DNA from: Proteus cibi
Lineage (GTDB): Bacteria; Pseudomonadota; Gammaproteobacteria; Enterobacterales; Enterobacteriaceae
Reading direction: 5' to 3'
Length of the DNA: 64,000 nt
Assembly (NCBI RefSeq): GCF_003144405.1
Contig: NZ_PENW01000034.1
Location: 62,001 to 126,000, forward strand
Shown: positions 1 through 11,790 of the stretch, piece after piece
Numbering within the stretch: the stretch's first letter is position 1
How the letters are laid out: the number at the start of each line of letters is the position of its first letter
The notes under the pieces: generated by a model
Told to the model about the DNA's origin: nothing
Database searches by the model: none
What the model saw: the letters and a program-made list of their open reading frames with translations, nothing else
Position numbers and translations under genes: made by a program

Positions 1-436
1 GATCAAACTGTTCAAGAAAAATTGAAGAGATATCATCAGGTTTAGTTAACGTTATATCTCCACTTTGCCCAGTAAAAATAGGCTTATGGTAATTAACATA
101 TAACTGTTCAAAGGTCAGTTCACGAAATTGAAGGCGAAAAGCGAATAATGAACGCCAAACATCAAAAGAAAAAGTGACTTTTTCTGCCGTCACATCCACA
201 TCTTTATTGGCAATATTCAGCCCTTCTACTTGAATATCAGGGCCAAAATTCTGCCACTCCCCAATGATCTTTGTCATTGAGATCGGGCTATTGAGTTGCT
301 TCGTAAGATACGATTCTATTTCAGGGCGATAGCTATCTAAGCGCGGCAGAAAGTAGCGAAACCCGCTTAATACCAAGGCAAAAACGATGAGGCAAAAAAC
401 TGTTATCACTAACAGGTATTTCGGCAGCCGTTTCAT
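1..436 (-). CDS. yhdP: YhdP family AsmA-like envelope protein, N-terminal fragment
   Basis: About 145 N-terminal residues of a protein that runs off the left edge. Reading leftward from the ATG at 434-436, the protein starts with a short basic stretch (MKRLPKY) and one hydrophobic helix, followed by a segment typical of the AsmA-like family start. YhdP is a very large inner-membrane-anchored protein; in E. coli it is one of the AsmA-like proteins involved in phospholipid transport to the outer membrane. The identity rests mainly on position, since yhdP follows rng in E. coli as it does here, and on the N-terminal layout. The spacing to rng is 45 bases, so co-transcription is likely. Confidence 0.8.
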   Translation of the reverse strand, partial: MKRLPKYLLVITVFCLIVFALVLSGFRYFLPRLDSYRPEIESYLTKQLNSPISMTKIIGEWQNFGPDIQVEGLNIANKDVDVTAEKVTFSFDVWRSLFAFRLQFRELTFEQLYVNYHKPIFTGQSGDITLTKPDDISSIFLEQFD

Positions 437-481
437 TTTTGTCTCCTTTCTGCCATCATATTCATTAGGAAGGCGAATCCA

Positions 482-1951
482 TTACATCATCACCACATCA
501 AATTGCTCCTGACTATAAAGTAGTTCAGTTTGCACTTTTACTTGTTTACCGACAAAAATTTCAACCTCCGCTAATGCATGTGACTCATCGCCTTTTAATG
601 CTTCTGCAACTGCTGAGGAGGCGTAAACTAAGAAGCGATCGGCATCAATCGTTTTATGCACTCGCACTATTTCACGTAAAATCTCATAACAAACCGTTTC
701 TACTGATTTTACCGTACCTCGCCCTTGGCAAGTTGGGCAGTCATCACAAAGCACATGTTCGAGACTTTCCCGCGTTCTTTTACGTGTCATTTCCACTAAG
801 CCGAGTTGAGAGAAACCATTAATCGTTGTTTTCACTCTATCTTTACTTAGCGCTTGTTCAAGTGATGCCAATACTCTGCGTTTATGTTCATCATTATTCA
901 TATCAATAAAATCAATAATGATAATACCGCCTAAATTACGTAACCGTAATTGACGAGCAATGGCTTGGCTTGCTTCAATATTTGTATTAAAAATCGTTTC
1001 TTCTAAATTTCGATGACCAACAAATGCCCCTGTATTGATATCAATCGTGGTCATTGCTTCAGTTTGATCGATAATCAGATAACCGCCTGATTTCAATTCA
1101 ACTTTGCGCTCTAAAGCCCGTTGAATTTCACTTTCTACACCGTAGAGATCAAAAATAGGCTGATTGCCTTGGTGTAATTCAAGTTTAGCGGTTAATTCAG
1201 GAATATATTCACCAATAAATTCCTGTAGTTGATTGTAGGTTAATTTAGAATCCACTCGTATGCTATCTAACTCAGAACCCGCAAAATCACGTAAAATACG
1301 CTGTGCTAAAGCCAGTTCGCCATAAATTTGAATACGGGTTTTATTTCTTTTCTTACGCTCAATGATTTTATTCCATAGGCGTTTGAGAAAAGCGGCATCT
1401 TGCTTAATTTCATTTTCGCCAACGCCCTCGGCGGCGGTACGGATAATAAAACCGCCATTTTCATCGCAATACTCTTCAACAAGTTGCTTTAAACGTTCAC
1501 GCTCTTCTTCACTGTCAATTCGCTGAGAAACGCCTACATGAGACGCACCGGGCATAAACACTAAATAGCGAGAAGGCAATGTAATATCGGTGGTAAGCCG
1601 AGCACCTTTGGTTCCTAAAGGATCTTTAACCACCTGTACGATTAAATCTTGTCCTTGATGCACCAGTTGCGCAATATCACGAACATTAAATTTTTTCTGC
1701 TCTTCACCTGCAATACATTCAGTGTGAGGCATGATGTCAGAAGCATGTAGAAAAGCGGCTTTATCCAGCCCGATGTCAATAAATGCAGCTTGCATCCCAG
1801 GTAATACGCGACTTACCCGACCTTTGTAGATGTTTCCGACGATACCTCGTTTAGCTTCTCTTTCGACATGAATTTCTTGAAGTATGCCTCCGCGAATATA
1901 GGCAACACGAGTTTCAGATGGTGTCACATTCACTAATAACTCAGCTGTCAT
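482..1951 (-). CDS. rng: Ribonuclease G
   Basis: Endoribonuclease of the RNase E/G family (489 residues, full length), which matures the 16S rRNA 5-prime end and takes part in mRNA decay. An S1-type RNA-binding domain lies at about residues 35-125. The catalytic aspartates appear as D304 in DINTG and D347 in IIIIDFID, and the zinc-link motif CPTC is at 405-408, the same numbering as the E. coli enzyme. The ATG at 1951 overlaps the maf stop codon (ATGA) and has AAGGAG about five bases upstream, so translation is probably coupled to maf. It is the penultimate gene of the mreBCD-maf-rng-yhdP run. Confidence 0.97.
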   Translation of the reverse strand: MTAELLVNVTPSETRVAYIRGGILQEIHVEREAKRGIVGNIYKGRVSRVLPGMQAAFIDIGLDKAAFLHASDIMPHTECIAGEEQKKFNVRDIAQLVHQGQDLIVQVVKDPLGTKGARLTTDITLPSRYLVFMPGASHVGVSQRIDSEEERERLKQLVEEYCDENGGFIIRTAAEGVGENEIKQDAAFLKRLWNKIIERKKRNKTRIQIYGELALAQRILRDFAGSELDSIRVDSKLTYNQLQEFIGEYIPELTAKLELHQGNQPIFDLYGVESEIQRALERKVELKSGGYLIIDQTEAMTTIDINTGAFVGHRNLEETIFNTNIEASQAIARQLRLRNLGGIIIIDFIDMNNDEHKRRVLASLEQALSKDRVKTTINGFSQLGLVEMTRKRTRESLEHVLCDDCPTCQGRGTVKSVETVCYEILREIVRVHKTIDADRFLVYASSAVAEALKGDESHALAEVEIFVGKQVKVQTELLYSQEQFDVVMM

Positions 1952-2535
1952 GAAATCTCCTTCTCATTAGCTAGAGACGAAAATTGAGCTATCAAGGCTT
2001 CGGTTTCAACAAGAGGCAATCCGACAACAGCATGATAACTTCCCTCAATCCGTTGAACAAAACGACCTCCTTTTCCTTGAATGCCATAAGCGCCAGCTTT
2101 ATCCATTGGCTCTCCTGACTCAATATACGCGCTAATCTCACTCTCTGTCATCTCTCTAAAAGTGACGTGTGTGACGACTAATTGGCTCAATGTGTGTGTT
2201 CTATTAGAGATGGCAATTGCTGTCATCACTTGATGTGTTGCGCCTGAGAGTGAGCGTAAGATTTGTGCGGCATGGGTTTTATCACGAGGTTTTTCAAGAA
2301 TATGACCATCATGAACCACAATCGTATCAGAGCCCAAAACGGGATAATCATAGGGTGCTTGTCTGACACCTTCTTGTGATTTTTCTTTTGCCAAACGAAG
2401 AACATACTCTTCTGGTTTTTCACCTTGTTGCCAAATTTCATCAATTGCTGGCGTGATAATACTAAATTCAACATCTAATAACGCGAGAAGTTCACGTCTT
2501 CTTGGTGAGCTGGAAGCAAGGTAAAGCGTGGTCAC
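1948..2535 (-). CDS. maf: Maf/YhdE nucleoside triphosphate pyrophosphatase
   Basis: Maf-family nucleotide pyrophosphatase, a house-cleaning enzyme that hydrolyses dTTP/UTP and modified nucleotides (YhdE branch). The SSSPRR motif near the N-terminus, SDTIV near residue 70 and KAGAYGIQG near residue 140 are family signatures. I choose the GTG at 2535 as start: it gives 195 residues, close to E. coli YhdE (197), and has GAGGA eight bases upstream. A longer frame from 2583 and an ATG at 2550 exist but lack a comparable ribosome site and would add residues absent from the family. Overlaps rng by four bases. Confidence 0.93.
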   Translation of the reverse strand: MTTLYLASSSPRRRELLALLDVEFSIITPAIDEIWQQGEKPEEYVLRLAKEKSQEGVRQAPYDYPVLGSDTIVVHDGHILEKPRDKTHAAQILRSLSGATHQVMTAIAISNRTHTLSQLVVTHVTFREMTESEISAYIESGEPMDKAGAYGIQGKGGRFVQRIEGSYHAVVGLPLVETEALIAQFSSLANEKEIS

Positions 2536-2587
2536 AAATAATGTCCTCATGACGGTAACGCAAAAGAGACCGCCATGATCCAATAAC

Positions 2588-3076
2588 TTAGTGAACTAAA
2601 AACTGGTGACGGATTTTGCGAAGCAAAAAATAAAGCCATGGCCAAAGAATACCACTGACTGGGCTATTCCAGAATACTTGAGGGTGAAAAGTCACAGGTG
2701 AAAGTAAAAATTCTGCCCAAAATACAGCAAGATCGACAACAACAATACTTAACATCACCACGAAGGCTTGTTGCCATAACGCTAAATTACAAAAAAGCTG
2801 ATATTTAAAGGCTATGACATAACTCACTAAAGTATAGGCCAATGCATTGACACCCAAGGTAGTTCCTTGGACTAAATCGATAATCATCCCCAAAACAAAT
2901 GCGGTTCCAACACTGACACGATGAGGAATGGCGGTTATCCAATAAATAAGAAATAACATGGGCCAAATAGGTCGATACACTTCTAACTGTTCTGGCCACG
3001 GCATAATTTGTAAAACTAATGCGACAAGAAAAGAGAGCCAAACAACCCAACGCCCACGACTTTGATATGGATTCAT
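2588..3076 (-). CDS. mreD: Rod shape-determining protein MreD
   Basis: Inner-membrane component of the elongasome (162 residues, five or six predicted membrane segments), which works with MreB and MreC to direct lateral wall synthesis. The protein is hydrophobic throughout with WPMLFLIYW and [13 protein letters not shown], the conserved centre of the family. It starts five bases after the mreC stop, so the genes are almost certainly co-transcribed. Length and position match E. coli mreD. Confidence 0.96.
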   Translation of the reverse strand: MNPYQSRGRWVVWLSFLVALVLQIMPWPEQLEVYRPIWPMLFLIYWITAIPHRVSVGTAFVLGMIIDLVQGTTLGVNALAYTLVSYVIAFKYQLFCNLALWQQAFVVMLSIVVVDLAVFWAEFLLSPVTFHPQVFWNSPVSGILWPWLYFLLRKIRHQFLVH

Positions 3077-3081
3077 CGTGT

Positions 3082-4125
3082 CTACCTACTTCTTGTATTA
3101 TTGGTATTGGCAGGTGTATTTGTCGCGGGTGTCACCGTTCCGTTAGTTTCTTCAGCCGTATTGCCTAACGGCTCTTGAGACATAGAACGAGGAAGCGGCG
3201 GTCCAGCTTGTTCATAATTAGGTAAAACTTGAGGCATCAGTTGCATTAAACGTTCATTCGCCGCGTGATAAACCTCGGATGGCAGAGGAGGCTCACCCGT
3301 TTTATCTGATGTATTCCATAATAAAAGTAAATAGCGTAAACGTTGTAGCTCTGCTGAAGGTCGAACATTAATCACAGAATAAGCCCGCTGATTATCGACT
3401 TTCACTGACGATACCACACCAACAGGATACCCTTCTGGGAAGCGACCGCCCAATCCTGATGTCACTAAAACATCGCCTACACGAATATCAATATTGGCAG
3501 GTAATGCTTCTAACAATAAATCATCGGCACAGCCTGCTCCCGAAGCTATAACACGAATATCATTACGTAAAACTTGTACAGGCAATGCATGAGAAGTGTC
3601 ACATATTAATAGTACTCGACTCGTAAGCTCACTTACGGCAATAACTTGTCCTACAACACCTTTATCACTAATAACAGGTTGCCCTTCATAGACGCCATCG
3701 TTGGTTCCTTTATCAATAACGACTTGATCACGATACGGCGTGCTATTACCAGACAGCACTTGTGTTACTGTCATTTGTTCATTTTGGCGCAGTGGTGAAC
3801 CAAGTAATTCTCGTAAGCGGGCATTCTCTTGCTTAAATTGCTCCAGTAATTGGCTTTCTCCGCTACGAACTAATAACTCTTTCCTTAATGCTTGATTCTC
3901 AAATTGTAAACGCTCACGTGTAGCAAAGGTTTCTGAAATTTGATCAAGAAAACGGCGAGGACCATTTGCAAGAAAATAGAAGGGGCTAACAGCAGTATCT
4001 AGATACTGGCGGACTTTAGAAAATGCACCAATACGGTTATCAGCAATCAATAAAGAGATAGCGATAACCACGGCGATTATTAATCTTAGTTGCAGGGAAG
4101 GGCCCCGACTAAAAATTGGCTTCAT
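3082..4125 (-). CDS. mreC: Rod shape-determining protein MreC
   Basis: Bitopic inner-membrane protein whose periplasmic part bridges MreB/MreD and the PBP2-RodA wall synthase. One membrane helix at about residues 12-30, a coiled coil at about 65-110 (ending in [15 protein letters not shown]), and the double beta-barrel MreC domain through about residue 270 are visible, followed by a Pro/Thr/Asn-rich low-complexity tail. I use the ATG at 4125 ([12 protein letters not shown], same start as E. coli) instead of the GTG at 4140, which has no ribosome site. Confidence 0.97.
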   Translation of the reverse strand: MKPIFSRGPSLQLRLIIAVVIAISLLIADNRIGAFSKVRQYLDTAVSPFYFLANGPRRFLDQISETFATRERLQFENQALRKELLVRSGESQLLEQFKQENARLRELLGSPLRQNEQMTVTQVLSGNSTPYRDQVVIDKGTNDGVYEGQPVISDKGVVGQVIAVSELTSRVLLICDTSHALPVQVLRNDIRVIASGAGCADDLLLEALPANIDIRVGDVLVTSGLGGRFPEGYPVGVVSSVKVDNQRAYSVINVRPSAELQRLRYLLLLWNTSDKTGEPPLPSEVYHAANERLMQLMPQVLPNYEQAGPPLPRSMSQEPLGNTAEETNGTVTPATNTPANTNNTRSR

Positions 4126-4216
4126 AAACTCTAAGATCACTCACACGGAGAAGTAAAAGAACAGGCGTAAATATTCTCACCAAGGGGGAATCCATTCTCC
4201 CTTGTTAGAATTAATC

Positions 4217-5948
<1,732 letters not shown>

Positions 5949-6923
5949 ATGAAAGCATTATTAGTAGAACAAAATGACAACAAACTCAGTGCTAGCGTAC
6001 AAAGCATTGATGAAAAAATACTGCCTATTCATGAGGTTATTGTCGATATTCATTACTCAACGCTTAACTATAAAGATGGACTCGCGATCACAGGCAAAGG
6101 AAAAATACTGCGTCAATTCCCAATGGTACCGGGTATCGATTTTTCGGGTGTTGTTCATCACACCGAAGATCCTCGTTTCCACATTGGTCAACATGTCTTA
6201 TTAACCGGCTGGGGAGTCGGTGAAAACCACTGGGGTGGTCTTGCACAAAAGGCGGGTGTAAAAGGCGATTGGTTAACTGTCGTGCCAGAAGGACTCTCTT
6301 TAAAAAATGCCATGACAATTGGGACTGCGGGTTTTACTGCCATGCTTTGTGTGATGGCATTAGAACAAGGCGGTCTCACACCTGAAAGTGGTGACATTTT
6401 AGTTACAGGCGCCAGTGGTGGTGTCGGAAGCACGGCGATTAGTTTACTAACCGCATTAGGCTATCAAGTTACCGCATTGAGTGGCAGAGTCAGCAACCAT
6501 GAGTATTTGCGTAAACTCGGTGCCAAAAATATTATCACTCGCGAAGAGTTTGAACCTGCGGGCAGAGCTTTAGATAAACAACGTTGGGCGGGGGCAATTG
6601 ATACCGTGGGTGGGCAAATTCTTGCTAATATTTTGTCACAGACACACTATAACGGCACAGTGGCGGCTTGTGGGTTAGCAGGCGGTTTTTCTTTGCCAAC
6701 AACCGTCATGCCTTTTATTTTACGTAATGTTCGTTTGCAAGGTGTTGACTCTGTTTATTTCCCAGCAGAAAAACGTGCTCAAGTTTGGCAACGTTTATTA
6801 CAATTACTACCAGATACATTCTATCAGCAAGCCATGACAGAGATTACACTTGATGAAGTTCCACGTTATGCTCAGATGATTATGGATAATCAAGTGACAG
6901 GCAGAACCTTAGTAAAACTCTGA
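5949..6923 (+). CDS. acuI: AcuI/YhdH acrylyl-CoA reductase, MDR superfamily
   Basis: NADPH-dependent medium-chain reductase (324 residues) that reduces acryloyl-CoA to propionyl-CoA, a detoxifying step in the cytosol. The GroES-like N-terminal domain (YSTLNYKDGLA near residue 37) is followed by a Rossmann fold with TGASGGVGS near residue 155. The zinc ligands of true alcohol dehydrogenases are absent, as expected for this family. The start has GAGGGG a few bases upstream. acuI next to acc genes is conserved in E. coli. Confidence 0.93.
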   Translation: MKALLVEQNDNKLSASVQSIDEKILPIHEVIVDIHYSTLNYKDGLAITGKGKILRQFPMVPGIDFSGVVHHTEDPRFHIGQHVLLTGWGVGENHWGGLAQKAGVKGDWLTVVPEGLSLKNAMTIGTAGFTAMLCVMALEQGGLTPESGDILVTGASGGVGSTAISLLTALGYQVTALSGRVSNHEYLRKLGAKNIITREEFEPAGRALDKQRWAGAIDTVGGQILANILSQTHYNGTVAACGLAGGFSLPTTVMPFILRNVRLQGVDSVYFPAEKRAQVWQRLLQLLPDTFYQQAMTEITLDEVPRYAQMIMDNQVTGRTLVKL

Positions 6924-7012
6924 TCCTCCGTTTTTATCTGCTTATTTCTGGCATTAATTCACCTTATTTAGTGCCAGAATAAGCTTCATTGTGTGTGATA
7001 CTGCCAGCAAAT

Positions 7013-7028
7013 TGTGATGTAGATCACA
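7013..7028. promoter_or_regulatory. Near-consensus CRP site
   Basis: TGTGATGTAGATCACA is a perfect 5-6-5 CRP core (TGTGA-N6-TCACA) and the flanking bases also match the extended consensus. It lies 90 bases after acuI and about 340 bases before aroQ, facing no close start codon. A GATAAT hexamer follows at 7044-7049, but its distance is not that of a standard class II promoter. Confidence 0.75.
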
Positions 7029-7212
7029 TTTATGATATATATTGATAATCAATCTCTAAGAAATTCAGATTTCCAGTGACATCAATAAATAACGTGATGT
7101 TATGATTATTTTTTGGACACCTGTTTATTTCGCTTTCTCGCGTTTACAACCTTGTAAAAACTTTTAACTTTTCATCAAAATAAACCCTTCATTCCCTGAT
7201 TAGACCAGTATT

Positions 7213-7243
7213 TTGCTGTTATCTTCTGTGAAATGTCTATAAT
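7213..7243 (+). promoter_or_regulatory. Candidate promoter of aroQ-accBC
   Basis: A TTGCTG hexamer at 7213-7218 and a perfect TATAAT at 7238-7243 lie about 110 bases before the aroQ ATG. The spacer of 19 bases is longer than ideal. No other sequence between here and aroQ looks better. Confidence 0.5.
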
Positions 7244-7353
7244 GTCGGACTTTGTGATATGTATCGTAGCATTAGATACAATAAAAGATGACAAAACGAA
7301 AAGCACAGGTTATTTTGTCATTTCGTTGACGAATTGACGGAGATAGAAGCATA

Positions 7354-7797
7354 ATGTCGGAAAATTTTCATATTTTGCTCCTGAATGGTCCGAATCTAAA
7401 CCTGCTTGGAACAAGAGAGCCGGAAACCTACGGACACTTAACTCTGGATGATATCGTTCAAAGTTTGTCAGCAGATGCTCAGGCATTAAATGTGAAACTC
7501 AGCCATTTTCAGTCTAACGCTGAATTTGAGCTGATAAATAAAATTCATGCAGCTCGGGGTAATGTCGATTATATATTAATCAACCCTGCAGCTTTCACGC
7601 ATACCAGTGTTGCGTTGCGTGATGCATTATTAGGGGTGAATATTCCATTTATTGAAATTCACCTGTCCAATGTCTACAGTCGGGAACCTTTCCGTCACCA
7701 TTCATATCTCTCTGATATCGCAACAGGCGTAATCTGTGGATTAGGTGCAGAAGGTTATCGGTTTGCTTTACAGGCAGCGGTCAGCCGCTTGTCTTAA
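7354..7797 (+). CDS. aroQ: Type II 3-dehydroquinate dehydratase
   Basis: Dodecameric type II dehydroquinase (147 residues, typical) that converts 3-dehydroquinate to 3-dehydroshikimate in the shikimate pathway. The N-terminal [18 protein letters not shown] carries the lid Arg and catalytic Tyr, NPAAFTHTS and the [18 protein letters not shown] block complete the active site. E. coli uses the unrelated type I enzyme AroD, so this gene helps place the organism outside the Escherichia group. It is 33 bases upstream of accB, forming aroQ-accB-accC, an arrangement seen in many gamma-proteobacteria. Confidence 0.97.
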   Translation: MSENFHILLLNGPNLNLLGTREPETYGHLTLDDIVQSLSADAQALNVKLSHFQSNAEFELINKIHAARGNVDYILINPAAFTHTSVALRDALLGVNIPFIEIHLSNVYSREPFRHHSYLSDIATGVICGLGAEGYRFALQAAVSRLS

Positions 7798-7830
7798 TAA
7801 AAAACATCAAAAAGAGTACGGAATCAACTC

Positions 7831-8301
7831 ATGGATATTCGTAAAATTAAAAAACTGATCGAGCTAGTCGAAGAGTCTGGCATTTCTGAACTGGAAATCT
7901 CTGAAGGTGAAGAGTCAGTACGTATTAGTCGTAACTCTGGTCTTCAGGGTCAAATGGCTCCTCAGCAATATTTTGCGGCACCAGTGGCACCTCAACCTGC
8001 ATTAGCAAATGCAGTTGCGCCTGTAGCGCCAGAAACACCAGCGGCTACACCAACGCAAGAAATCAGCGGTCACGTTGTTCGTTCACCAATGGTCGGAACG
8101 TTCTACCGCTCACCAAGCCCTGAAGCCAAGAAATTTGTTGAAGTCGGTCAGCAAGTCAATGTAGGCGATACTCTGTGCATCGTTGAAGCAATGAAAATGA
8201 TGAACCAGATTGAATCTGACAAAGCGGGTGTTGTTAAATCTATCCTTTGCCAAGATGGCGACAACGTTGAGTTTGACGCTCCACTCTTTGTTATCGAATA
8301 A
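7831..8301 (+). CDS. accB: Biotin carboxyl carrier protein of acetyl-CoA carboxylase
   Basis: BCCP (156 residues) carries biotin for the first step of fatty-acid synthesis. The N-terminal dimerisation segment (about 1-35), a flexible Ala/Pro-rich linker (about 42-76) and the biotinyl domain (about 79-156) are all visible. The biotinylated lysine is K122 in EAMKM, the same number as in E. coli. accC follows after 12 bases. Confidence 0.98.
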   Translation: MDIRKIKKLIELVEESGISELEISEGEESVRISRNSGLQGQMAPQQYFAAPVAPQPALANAVAPVAPETPAATPTQEISGHVVRSPMVGTFYRSPSPEAKKFVEVGQQVNVGDTLCIVEAMKMMNQIESDKAGVVKSILCQDGDNVEFDAPLFVIE

Positions 8302-8313
8302 CGAGGCAGGTCC

Positions 8314-9663
8314 ATGCTAGAAAAAATCCTCATTGCCAACCGTGGTGAGATAGCACTGCGTATCCTAAGAGCATGTAAAGAGCTTGGGATCAAAGCAGTT
8401 GCCGTTCACTCCACGGCAGACCGTGATTTAAAACACGTTCTGCTGGCAGACGAGACTATCTGTATTGGTCCCGCTGCTTCAGCAAAAAGTTACCTAAATA
8501 TCCCTGCAATTATTGCAGCGGCTGAGATCAGTGGCGCACAAGCCATTCATCCAGGATACGGTTTCCTGTCTGAAAATGCTGATTTCGCAGAGCAAGTTGA
8601 ACGCTCAGGCTTTATTTTTGTCGGCCCAAAAGCTGAAACCATCCGCCTAATGGGCGATAAAGTTTCTGCTATTGAAGCGATGAAAAAAGCAGGTGTTCCT
8701 TGTGTACCAGGATCAGACGGTCCTTTAGGTAACGACACTGCGAAAAATATTGAAATTGCTAAACGTATTGGCTACCCAGTTATCATCAAAGCCTCTGGTG
8801 GCGGTGGTGGACGCGGTATGCGTGTTGTTCGTTCTGAAAAAGATCTGGAACAATCGATTACAATGACGCGTGCGGAAGCAAAAGCGGCATTTAGCAACGA
8901 CATGGTATACATGGAAAAATACCTTGAAAACCCACGCCATGTTGAAATTCAAGTTATGGCGGATGGTCAAGGTAATGCAATCTATTTGGCTGAACGTGAT
9001 TGCTCAATGCAACGTCGTCACCAAAAAGTGGTTGAAGAGGCACCAGCACCGGGTATTACCCCTGAAATCCGTAAAAATATCGGCGAACGCTGTGCGAACG
9101 CATGTATTGAAATCGGCTATCGTGGTGCAGGTACATTCGAATTCCTGTATGAAAATGGTGAATTCTACTTTATTGAGATGAATACCCGTATTCAGGTTGA
9201 ACATCCAGTAACAGAGATGATCACTGGCATCGACTTAATCAAAGAACAGTTACGCATTGCATCTGGCTTACCTTTATCAGTAACACAAGATCAAGTTAAC
9301 GTTCATGGTCATGCAATTGAATGTCGTATCAACGCAGAAGATCCAAAAACCTTCATGCCAAGCCCGGGTACAATTACTCGCTTCCACTCACCAGGTGGAT
9401 TTGGCGTACGTTGGGAATCGCATATTTACGCGGGTTATACTGTTCCACCTCACTATGATTCAATGATTGGTAAATTGATCACTTACGGTGAAACACGCGA
9501 AATAGCGATCTCTCGTATGAAAAATGCGTTGGCGGAACTTATCATTGATGGTATTAAAACCAATATTGAACTGCACCAGTTCATTATGAATGATGAGAAT
9601 TTCCAAAAAGGTGGTACAAACATTCACTACCTTGAAAAACGTTTAGGTTTAGCTGAGAAATAA
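8314..9663 (+). CDS. accC: Biotin carboxylase subunit of acetyl-CoA carboxylase
   Basis: ATP-grasp enzyme (449 residues) that carboxylates the BCCP biotin with bicarbonate. [11 protein letters not shown] at the N-terminus, [11 protein letters not shown] near residue 80, the glycine-rich ATP lid [11 protein letters not shown] near residue 159 and [14 protein letters not shown] near residue 288 are diagnostic. The start ATG has GAGGCAGG upstream. In E. coli yhdT follows; here a three-gene insert separates the two. Confidence 0.99.
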   Translation: MLEKILIANRGEIALRILRACKELGIKAVAVHSTADRDLKHVLLADETICIGPAASAKSYLNIPAIIAAAEISGAQAIHPGYGFLSENADFAEQVERSGFIFVGPKAETIRLMGDKVSAIEAMKKAGVPCVPGSDGPLGNDTAKNIEIAKRIGYPVIIKASGGGGGRGMRVVRSEKDLEQSITMTRAEAKAAFSNDMVYMEKYLENPRHVEIQVMADGQGNAIYLAERDCSMQRRHQKVVEEAPAPGITPEIRKNIGERCANACIEIGYRGAGTFEFLYENGEFYFIEMNTRIQVEHPVTEMITGIDLIKEQLRIASGLPLSVTQDQVNVHGHAIECRINAEDPKTFMPSPGTITRFHSPGGFGVRWESHIYAGYTVPPHYDSMIGKLITYGETREIAISRMKNALAELIIDGIKTNIELHQFIMNDENFQKGGTNIHYLEKRLGLAEK

Positions 9664-9682
9664 TCTTTCTCGCTTAACAAGA

Positions 9683-9713
9683 AAAGGCATAGTTTATTTA
9701 CTATGCCTTTTTT
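9683..9713. terminator. Bidirectional terminator between accC and the Lrp-type regulator
   Basis: An 11-bp stem (AAAGGCATAGT paired with ACTATGCCTTT) with a short AT loop and T-tracts on both sides. It can end accBC rightward and the regulator gene leftward. Confidence 0.85.
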
Positions 9714-9736
9714 ATTGCTGATCTTCTGATAAGTAT

Positions 9737-10195
9737 TTATTTAATAGGAAACCCTTTAAAAGGTTTTATTTCTCGAATACTAAAACTGGTGTTCATCTCT
9801 TTGATATTGCCAATTGCTCGCACTTTCATCATTGAAACGTTGTGAAAATCTTCCATATCTTTAACGACCAGTTGCAACATGTAGTCATACCGCCCTGAAA
9901 TATTATGGCAAGAAATCACATTATCAATTTTCATTATTTCTTGCTCAAAATGCGCCATATTATCTTCCGAATGCAGATCTAGCGTGATGTTCATAAATGC
10001 ATAAAAATTAAATCCTAGGTGCTTAGGTTCAATGATCGCTCGATAATTCTTTATCACTCCCTTTTCTAATGCCTTAAGCCGCTTCCAACAAGCAGGTGGG
10101 GATAAAAAAACACGCTTAGCAATTTCTGCATTATTTAATCGCCCCTCTTCTTGTAACAGCTTAAGTATCCCCATATCCGTTTTGTCAAGAGTCAT
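9737..10195 (-). CDS. Lrp/AsnC family transcriptional regulator
   Basis: A 152-residue feast/famine regulator. The N-terminal winged HTH spans about residues 4-60 (AEIAKRVFLSPPACWKRLK is the recognition region) and the RAM ligand-binding domain about 65-148, with CHNISGRYDYMLQLVVKDM as its core. It is divergent from the permease-lyase pair, which suggests it controls them in response to an amino acid. The layout recalls the E. coli cysteine-responsive regulator CyuR/DecR with its permease and desulfidase, but the specific ligand is inference. The start has AGAGGTG upstream. Confidence 0.88.
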   Translation of the reverse strand: MTLDKTDMGILKLLQEEGRLNNAEIAKRVFLSPPACWKRLKALEKGVIKNYRAIIEPKHLGFNFYAFMNITLDLHSEDNMAHFEQEIMKIDNVISCHNISGRYDYMLQLVVKDMEDFHNVSMMKVRAIGNIKEMNTSFSIREIKPFKGFPIK

Positions 10196-10261
10196 TCTAT
10201 TTACACCTCTGTGACGTTAATCAAAATAACGTTTTTATCAAAGATAATTAATTTATAACTC

Positions 10262-10343
10262 AATTTTAGCGAATTTTATTAATAAATAAGTCCGTATTGC
10301 TTCCAATATGAAGAAATAATTAATCACTCTAATTGCTAAAATT
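10262..10343. promoter_or_regulatory. Widely spaced inverted repeat, candidate Lrp-type operator
   Basis: AATTTTAGC at 10262-10270 is mirrored by GCTAAAATT at 10335-10343, a perfect nine-base inverted repeat with centres 73 bases apart, close to seven helical turns. It sits in the 259-base divergent region between the regulator and the permease. Lrp-family proteins bind and wrap repeated sites, so this is a plausible operator, but it is AT-rich and could be chance. Confidence 0.35.
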
Positions 10344-10454
10344 ATTCTCGAAGTATCGTTATTCAGCTAATACAAAATGATTAGAAGTCATGTTCCAAAA
10401 AGAAACTTAACAAAACAAATACTATAAATTTTACTTTCACATGGGATTACATGT

Positions 10455-11762
10455 ATGACCTTATTAGAACAAAAAGTTGATAGGGCCTCTCTCTCAAAAG
10501 AAGAATGGAAAAAATTAACTCGATTTGATAATACCGATATGGGGTGGATTATTATCAGTATCGGTATGGCAATTGGTGCAGGTATTGTCTTTTTACCCGT
10601 ACAAGTTGGCTTAATTGGGTTATGGGTATTTTTACTCTCTTCTATTATTGGCTACCCTGCCATGTACCTCTTTCAACGCCTATTTATTAATACCCTTGCC
10701 GATTCTAAAGAATGTAAAGACTACCCCAGTGTTATCGAAGGCTATCTTGGTAAAAACTGGGGCATGTTTTTAGGTTTACTTTACTTCTTAATGTTGGTGA
10801 TATGGATTTTTGCTTATCCGACCGCACTGACCAATGATACCGCCTCTTATTTACACACCTTTGGTGTCACAGAAGGATTGCTGTCAGAAAATCCATTCTA
10901 TGGTCTCATTCTTATCTCATTTCTCGTATTAATTGCATCACGAAGCGAAGAGCTATTATTTAAGATCTCAAGCTTTATGGTGTTATCTAAATTATTGGTT
11001 GTATTTGCGTTAGGTGTCATGATGATCAGCATGTGGGATTTATCGAAAAATATCGATACTTTCCCACCTTTTAGTCTATTAATTAAAAACGCCATTATTA
11101 CCTTACCTTTTACGCTCACATCAATACTCTTTATTCAATCCCTTAGCCCGATGGTCATTTCTTATCGTGCTAAAAATAAATCGATTGAAGTCGCTCGCTA
11201 CAAAGCCTTAAGAGCCATGAATATTGCTTTCGGTACACTATTTTGTGTTGTCTTCTTCTACGCGGTTTCTTTTACCTTTGCCATTGGACATGATGAAGCG
11301 GTTAAAGCTTATGAACAGAATATTTCTGCACTGGCGATTGCAGCACAATTTATTGAAGGTGATGCCGCTAAATATGTGACTCCCGTTGGCGTTGCACTCA
11401 ATATCTTTGCGTTAATGACCGCATTCTTTGGCGTTTATCTCGGCTTTAAAGAAGCAGTACAAGGCTTAGCTATGAATGCCCTTACTCGTATTATTCCCGC
11501 AGAAAAAATCAATCAGAAAGTCCTCTCACTCTGTATTGTCATTTTCACTGTGGTCATTGCATGGGGCGCTATTGTTCTTAATCTTCCGGTATTAATGTTC
11601 ACTTCAATATGTAGCCCTATTTTCGGGATTGTGGGTTGCCTTATTCCTGCTTATTTAGTTTACAAAGTCCCCTCATTACACCGTTATAAAGGTGGATCAC
11701 TGTATTTGATTATCTTTACGGGCATCCTGCTTTGTATTTCCCCTTTCTTAAAATTTATTTAA
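10455..11762 (+). CDS. HAAAP-family amino-acid permease (SdaC/CyuP-like)
   Basis: A 435-residue inner-membrane protein with about 11 hydrophobic segments. The first helix carries IGMAIGAGIVFLPVQVG, the typical substrate-binding break of the hydroxy/aromatic amino-acid permease family (SdaC, YhaO/CyuP, YhjV). The probable role is proton- or sodium-coupled uptake of a small amino acid such as serine, threonine or cysteine; the sequence does not say which. It lies 28 bases upstream of the C-S lyase gene and divergent from the Lrp-type regulator, so the substrate is likely the lyase substrate (inference). Confidence 0.85.
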   Translation: MTLLEQKVDRASLSKEEWKKLTRFDNTDMGWIIISIGMAIGAGIVFLPVQVGLIGLWVFLLSSIIGYPAMYLFQRLFINTLADSKECKDYPSVIEGYLGKNWGMFLGLLYFLMLVIWIFAYPTALTNDTASYLHTFGVTEGLLSENPFYGLILISFLVLIASRSEELLFKISSFMVLSKLLVVFALGVMMISMWDLSKNIDTFPPFSLLIKNAIITLPFTLTSILFIQSLSPMVISYRAKNKSIEVARYKALRAMNIAFGTLFCVVFFYAVSFTFAIGHDEAVKAYEQNISALAIAAQFIEGDAAKYVTPVGVALNIFALMTAFFGVYLGFKEAVQGLAMNALTRIIPAEKINQKVLSLCIVIFTVVIAWGAIVLNLPVLMFTSICSPIFGIVGCLIPAYLVYKVPSLHRYKGGSLYLIIFTGILLCISPFLKFI

Positions 11763-11790
11763 TTAAATTAGATGTATTAAAGGCTTAACC

